A stretch of DNA of 64,000 nucleotides from contig NZ_CP094357.1 of the NCBI RefSeq assembly GCF_014779555.2, positions 4,774,001 to 4,838,000 on the forward strand, written 5' to 3'. The position numbers and the translations under genes are program-made. Shown here piece after piece: positions 59,794-64,000 of this stretch. The notes below the pieces were generated by a model. That model did no database searches. It was not told where the DNA came from and saw only the letters and a program-made list of their open reading frames with translations. Position 1 is the stretch's first letter. Each line of letters starts with the position of its first letter. The DNA comes from Lysobacter capsici (lineage in GTDB: Bacteria > Pseudomonadota > Gammaproteobacteria > Xanthomonadales > Xanthomonadaceae).

Positions 59794-60616
59794 GTTGCGG
59801 TTCCGGTGGGCCGACGCGTTCGAGGCGTTCGGCGAGGTGTTGGCGCAATTCGCGCAGGGGATCGTGCATCAGGAAATTCGCCAGCCGCGCATGCCAGTCG
59901 GGCCAGCGCGAGGCCAGCGCGTCCATGTCGCCGTCGCTCGGATGGCCTTCGCCCAGGCGGGCGACGTAGGCGGTATCGCACAGCACGTTGCGCCAGCCCA
60001 GGCCGGACAGGCGCAGCGACAGGTCGGTCAGCGCGGCGTACCACGAGCCGTAGCTGGCCGCGTCCAGGCCGCCGGCGCGGCGGCGCGCGCTGCCGCGCAG
60101 CAGCACCGCGTGGCCGATCGCCGCCGGCAGTTCCGGATGCGCGGCCGGCATCTGCGCCAGCGCGCGGGCCAGGCGTTCGGCGTCGCCGGCATCGGGCAAG
60201 GGCGCGATCTCGCCGATGCGCGGCCACGCGGCGGCTTCGCCGGCGTTGCACCAAGGCGTGGCCGAGGCGATCGCGCGATCGACCGCCAGGCTCGCGCTCA
60301 GGCGCGACAGCCAGCCCGGCGCGGGCACCGCGTCGGCGGCGAGCACGGCCACGTCGGCCTCGCCGCAGGCGGTCAGGATTTCGTCCAGGTGCGCGACCTC
60401 GCCGATGCCGCGCTGGCGGCGGCTGTAATCGGCCTTGAGCGCGGTGCGCTGCAGCCAGCGTTCGATGATGGCGTAGCCGCGCGGTCCGGATTGGGCGTCG
60501 TCGGCCAGCCACACGCGCGTGCCCGGCGGGGTGCACAGCTCCAGCGCGGCCAGGCAGGCGTCGAGGGCGTCGTCGTCGACGCCGACCGGCACCACCACGA
60601 TCGGCAGTTCGCTCAT
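59777..60616 (-). CDS. Glycosyltransferase-like protein, diverged
   Basis: A 279-residue protein. It opens like a GT2 fold (PIVVVPVGVDDDALDACLAA, near residue 5; VWLADDAQSG near 35; VAVLAADAVPAPGWLSRL near 90), but the canonical DXD is replaced by AADA, so catalysis by the usual mechanism is doubtful. The pairing with the next glycosyltransferase by a 17-base overlap suggests they act in one pathway. Start ATG 60616. Confidence 0.65.
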   Translation of the reverse strand: MSELPIVVVPVGVDDDALDACLAALELCTPPGTRVWLADDAQSGPRGYAIIERWLQRTALKADYSRRQRGIGEVAHLDEILTACGEADVAVLAADAVPAPGWLSRLSASLAVDRAIASATPWCNAGEAAAWPRIGEIAPLPDAGDAERLARALAQMPAAHPELPAAIGHAVLLRGSARRRAGGLDAASYGSWYAALTDLSLRLSGLGWRNVLCDTAYVARLGEGHPSDGDMDALASRWPDWHARLANFLMHDPLRELRQHLAERLERVGPPEPQRDLFL

Positions 60617-60811
60617 GGCGCTGGCGCGTGCATGACGCGGGCGGTGGGCGGCGCGACTGCGGCCGCGCCGCGCGCGGACGGCGGCGCGGCGGGGTGGAGC
60701 GCGGACGGGTGCTGACGTTCGGGCATCTGCGCGTTCGTAAGGGACGCGCATAGTGTGCGCGATCGAGGGCGATGGCGGGTGATGGCGGGGTTGGGAGTTC
60801 GCGGGCAAAAA

Positions 60812-60850
60812 GCGAATCCCCCTGCCCCCCTTTTGCAAAGGGGGGAAAGG
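60812..60850. repeat. C-run/G-run element related to 36583-36715
   Basis: GAATCCCCCTGCCCCCC, TTTTGCAAA, GGGGGG: the right-arm half of the larger element, with no left arm. It lies in the 60617-60958 gap, which holds no gene. Confidence 0.65.
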
Positions 60851-60894
60851 CAAAGGCAGGACGCGCGTTGATTTATCCGGACGCTCCAACGCAA

Positions 60895-60919
60895 ACGGGG
60901 CCGGCGATGCCGGCCCCGT
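60895..60919 (-). terminator. GC-rich hairpin after gspD
   Basis: Perfect 11-bp stem with 3-base loop, ACGGGGCCGGC-ATC-GCCGGCCCCGT on the minus strand, followed by only a short TTTG. It lies 40 bases after the gspD stop and is the probable operon terminator. Confidence 0.6.
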
Positions 60920-60958
60920 CCGATCCGCCGCCGGCGCGGAGGCATCCGCGCCGGGTGC

Positions 60959-63205
60959 TTACTTCTTCTTGGGATTGAGCGGCTCCATCGAGCGGAACCG
61001 ACGGCTGTACTCGTCGGTCAGATCGCGCGATTCCTGCGGATTGCGCACCAGCGTCGGGGTCAACAGGATGATGGTTTCGCGGCGCGAGGTCTTGGAGTTC
61101 TGCTTGCCGAACAAGCCGCCCAGCACCGGAATGCGGCTCAGCCCCGGCAGGCCGCTGGAGCCGCGATCGGTCTGGTCGGCGATCAGGCCGGCCAGCAGCA
61201 CGGTCTCGCCGCTCTGCACCGCCGCTTCGGTCTTGAGCTTCTTGGTGTTGATGGTGACGTTGGTGCTGCCCGAATTGAGCGGCGCGCCGACCGAGCTGAC
61301 TTCCTGCACGATGTCCAGGAACACCATGCCGTCGCGGCTGACCCGCGGACGCACCTTGAGGATCACGCCGGTGTCGAGGTACTGCACCTGGCTGTAGGTG
61401 TTGTTGTTGCCGGTGCCGGTGTTGACCGAGACCGATTCGATCGGAATGCGCGCGCCGACATTGAGCGTGGCCTCGGCATTGTTGCGCACGAACACCGACG
61501 GGGTCTGCAGGATGTGCACGTCGGTGACCTTGTCCAACGCCGACAGCACCGCCGCGGCGTTGTTCTTGATCAACGACCAGGCCAGGCCGTCGCCGCTCTT
61601 GCCGCCGATGCTGCCGGCGATGGTGCTCCACTTCTGAGGCACCAGCGGGTTGGTGTCGCGATTGAGATCGCCGAAGCCGTTGTCGATGGTCGCGCGCTCG
61701 AGGAACCACTGCACGCCGTATTCCAGGCCGCTGTTGAGCTCGATTTCGGCGACCTGCGCTTCGATGTGCACCTGCATCGGCATCACGTCGAGCTTTTCGA
61801 TCACGTTGCGGATCGAACGCCAGGACTGCGGATTGCCGCGCACCAGGATCGAATTGGTTTCCTCGACCGCGGCCACGCCGACCTTGCTGCCGTCGACCTC
61901 CAGGGTGACCGCGCCGTTGCCCGATTGCCGCGTCCCCAGCGACGCGCCGCCGCCCAGGCCGCTGCCGCCGCCGCTGCTGGAATCCGAGCTGCCGTCGCTG
62001 CTCTTGCCGATGTCGGCGCTGGAGGTGCCGCTGCCGTTGTCGCGCAGTTCGGTCGACTCCAGCCCCGGCATCAGCGAGGGCGCGCCTTCGCCGCCGGAGC
62101 TGCCGCCGCTGCCGCGTCCGCCGAACACTTCCGACAACCGGTCGGCCAGGTCCTTGGCCTTGATGTACTTGAGTTCCATCGTGTACAGCTGGACGTTGTC
62201 GCCGGCGCTGTCGATGCGGTCGAGCCAGTCCTTGATGTCGTCGAGGTAATCGGCCTGCGGGGTGATCACCATGACCGCGTTGGCGCCTTCCAGCGGCATG
62301 AAGCGGAACATGCCCGAGACCGGCGACTTGCTCTGCTCGCCGAACACTTTCTCCAGATCGGCCACGACCTTGGTCGCCTTGCCCGACTGCAGCGGGAACA
62401 CGCCGACCGACATGCCCGACAGCCAGTCGACGTCGAACACCTCGACCGTGCGCAGGTAGTTCTCGAGCTCGGCGCGGGTGCCGCCGACGGTGATGATGTT
62501 GCGCGAGTTGTCGACGTTGACGATCGCGTTCGGGCGCGCGTACGGCTTGAGGATCTTTTCCATCTCGGTGGCCGAGATGAACTTCAACGGCACCGTGCGC
62601 ACTTCGAAGCCGCGCGCGGAGGCGGCCGAATTGGTGCTCGGCGCGACGTTGCCGGCCAGCGCCTGATCGGCCGGCACGACGTTGTAGCGGCCGCCGGTGT
62701 AGACCAGGCGGGCGTTGTTCCAGCTCAGCACCATCTCCAGCAGGTTCAGCGCTTCGGCCGAACTGACTTCCTTCGGCGTGGCCAGGGTGACCGTGCCCTG
62801 CACGCCCGGCGCGATCACGTAGTTCTGCCCGAGCATGTCGCCGAGGATGGCCTTGACCACCGCGTGCACCGACTCGCCCTCGAAGTTGAAGCTGGCCGTG
62901 CCGGTGGTCGCCGGCAAGCCCGGCGGCGGCCGCGAGGCGGCGCCGCGGTTGATGGTCTGGCCGGTGCCGCGACGGATCTGCGCCTTGGGACCCCCCTCGT
63001 CGGCCTTGCTTTCCAGGGGCTCCTGCTCGACGCCGTTATGGGTCAGGCGCGCGCCCGCCTGCTCGGTCTGCGGGCCCTTGAGCGCGGCGGGATCGCCTTC
63101 GCGCTTCACGCGCGGCGACACCACGCTGGCGCACGAGGCCAACTGCGTGGCGATGATCGCCGCGACCAGGGCATGGGTGGCGTATTGCTGAGAACGTAGC
63201 TTCAT
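60959..63205 (-). CDS. gspD: Type II secretion secretin GspD/XpsD
   Basis: A 748-residue outer-membrane channel. Lipobox LASC (Cys 25) means it carries its own lipid anchor, as XpsD does. N0 begins near residue 107 (ASFNFEGESVHAVVKAIL), N1-N3 follow to about 430, with a Ser/Gly-rich disordered insertion near 370-425 inside N3. The secretin core ends with SRIPVLGGLFGK near 703. It exports folded enzymes from the periplasm. It is the last gene of the operon. Confidence 0.97.
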   Translation of the reverse strand: MKLRSQQYATHALVAAIIATQLASCASVVSPRVKREGDPAALKGPQTEQAGARLTHNGVEQEPLESKADEGGPKAQIRRGTGQTINRGAASRPPPGLPATTGTASFNFEGESVHAVVKAILGDMLGQNYVIAPGVQGTVTLATPKEVSSAEALNLLEMVLSWNNARLVYTGGRYNVVPADQALAGNVAPSTNSAASARGFEVRTVPLKFISATEMEKILKPYARPNAIVNVDNSRNIITVGGTRAELENYLRTVEVFDVDWLSGMSVGVFPLQSGKATKVVADLEKVFGEQSKSPVSGMFRFMPLEGANAVMVITPQADYLDDIKDWLDRIDSAGDNVQLYTMELKYIKAKDLADRLSEVFGGRGSGGSSGGEGAPSLMPGLESTELRDNGSGTSSADIGKSSDGSSDSSSGGGSGLGGGASLGTRQSGNGAVTLEVDGSKVGVAAVEETNSILVRGNPQSWRSIRNVIEKLDVMPMQVHIEAQVAEIELNSGLEYGVQWFLERATIDNGFGDLNRDTNPLVPQKWSTIAGSIGGKSGDGLAWSLIKNNAAAVLSALDKVTDVHILQTPSVFVRNNAEATLNVGARIPIESVSVNTGTGNNNTYSQVQYLDTGVILKVRPRVSRDGMVFLDIVQEVSSVGAPLNSGSTNVTINTKKLKTEAAVQSGETVLLAGLIADQTDRGSSGLPGLSRIPVLGGLFGKQNSKTSRRETIILLTPTLVRNPQESRDLTDEYSRRFRSMEPLNPKKK

Positions 63206-63214
63206 GCGTTCACT

Positions 63215-64000
63215 CTACGGCGTGTTGGCCGGGGGTTGAGCGGCTTGCTGCTGCCGCAGTTGCGCGCGTCGCGCCTCGATCCGCTTGCGGATGGCTTCCA
63301 TCTGCGCCTGCTCGGTGAGCGGCGCGGAGGTATTGCTGTCGGTCGGTGCTGCGCTCGGTGACGGTGAGGGTTGCGACGGCGGTGGCGGGGTCTGCGACAT
63401 CTGCGGCGAGCGATTGGCCGGCGGCGGCGGCGCGATCGGCCCGGCCGGCGGCACGGTGCGTCCGATCGGCTGCGCGCCCGGGCTGCCCGGCGGCGGCGAA
63501 GCGACCGCGGTCGGCGGCTGCCCGCCCTGGCCGTTGAAGATGCGCAGGTCGAGTTCGCGCCGGCCCTCGGGGCCTTCGAACACCGCCCGGCGCGGCTCCA
63601 GCGAGGTCAGGCGCCAGGCCGGGTGCGACTCGGGCACTTCGCCGAGCTTGACCCGCACCGACTCGCTGCCGTCGGCCGGCTGCAAAAACGCCATCGACAA
63701 CTGCGGGGTGATCAGCACGCTGGTCAGCAGGTAGTCGAACGTGGCCGCCTGGTTCTCGCCCTCGCCCTTGCCCTGCATGAAGAACGGCTTGGGCCGGCGG
63801 TCGTCCACGAACAACGGGCGCGAGGCGATCTCGCCGTACTGGCTCAGCGGGCCGAGCGTGTCGGTCGGACTCTTCTGCACCTGCGGCAAGGGTTTGACCA
63901 GGGCCGGGTCTTCGGCCAGCGGATCGACCTGGCGCCCCATGCCGGCCAGGGCCAACACCCAGGTCAGCAAGGCCCAGCCGGCCGCGGTGGCCAGCAACCA
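63215..64000 (-). CDS. Type II secretion protein N (XpsN-like), 5' end outside the window
   Basis: At least 261 residues, open to the right edge. An N-terminal membrane helix (LTWVLALAGMG region) is followed by a periplasmic domain (QYGEIASRPLFVDDRRPKPF, PESHPAWRLTSLEPRRAVFE) similar to the GspC HR/XpsN-type fold, then a long Pro/Ser-rich linker and an Arg/Gln-rich helical C-terminus. In Xanthomonas the XpsN-XpsD pair is adjacent and interacts. A TTG at 63997 could be a start but more likely the gene begins beyond the edge. 9 bases to gspD. Confidence 0.85.
   Translation of the reverse strand, partial: WLLATAAGWALLTWVLALAGMGRQVDPLAEDPALVKPLPQVQKSPTDTLGPLSQYGEIASRPLFVDDRRPKPFFMQGKGEGENQAATFDYLLTSVLITPQLSMAFLQPADGSESVRVKLGEVPESHPAWRLTSLEPRRAVFEGPEGRRELDLRIFNGQGGQPPTAVASPPPGSPGAQPIGRTVPPAGPIAPPPPANRSPQMSQTPPPPSQPSPSPSAAPTDSNTSAPLTEQAQMEAIRKRIEARRAQLRQQQAAQPPANTP

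Overview
The window is high-GC (roughly two thirds G+C), densely coded chromosomal DNA whose gene order and protein families point to a gammaproteobacterium of the Xanthomonadaceae/Lysobacteraceae, most likely Lysobacter or a close relative. The evidence is a pilB-pilC-pilD-coaE block, a complete division/cell-wall (dcw) cluster ending in lpxC and followed by a DciA-like gene, an M23 peptidase and secA, a nrdR/rib/nusB/thiL block, a type II secretion secretin gene preceded by an xpsN-type gene, and GGGNATC heptad repeats of the kind described in Xanthomonas. The content is mainly core genome. I see no prophage, insertion sequence, CRISPR array, tRNA or rRNA.

Layout: 1-1122, a methyltransferase (cut by the left edge) and a family 2 glycosyltransferase on the minus strand; 1258-5778, pilB, pilC, pilD and coaE (plus); 5929-11264, Nudix/ThiE-like fusion, secA and an M23 peptidase (minus), with a divergent DciA-like gene at 11272; 12068-29455, the dcw cluster on the minus strand in the order mraZ-rsmH-ftsL-ftsI-murE-murF-mraY-ftsW-murG-murC-ddl-ftsQ-ftsA-ftsZ-lpxC, mostly joined by ATGA/GTGA overlaps and preceded by a promoter and a four-unit MraZ box array; 29925-38290, a lipoprotein with an ester cyclase fold, RNase P RNA, rsmI, lpoA, yraN, a YdjM-like protein, a GlcD-like oxidase and a collagen-like lipoprotein; 38291-47804, thiL, nusB, ribH, a PhyH dioxygenase, a ribB with a degenerate ribA domain, ribE behind an FMN riboswitch, a methyltransferase, ribD, two unknown genes and nrdR; 47849-50495, two TonB-like genes, a remnant of the glyA 3' end, and glyA; 50789-58445, an LpxO-like hydroxylase, ettA, a type I methionine aminopeptidase, pyrF, a DUF1444 protein and a metallo-hydrolase; 58906-64000, two glycosyltransferase-like genes and the xpsD/xpsN end of a type II secretion operon.

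Functionally the window joins envelope construction (peptidoglycan precursors, division, lipid A, lipoproteins) with export (SecA, type II secretion), type IV pilus assembly and cofactor synthesis (riboflavin, thiamine diphosphate, CoA). The most unusual layer lies between and inside these genes. Two families of inverted-arm elements are built from 7-bp units (GGGNATC and AGTGAGN). They sit in the gaps of core operons, supply the C-terminal tail of RsmH, and contain the stop codon of RibD. A third, unpaired run of nine drifting heptads lies upstream of the riboflavin promoter region. Other observations worth checking are a glyA-tonB partial tandem duplication, a RibB-RibA-like fusion that has lost the GTP cyclohydrolase II zinc cysteines, a second GTCTTC next to the riboswitch terminator, and a 174-bp tandem array.
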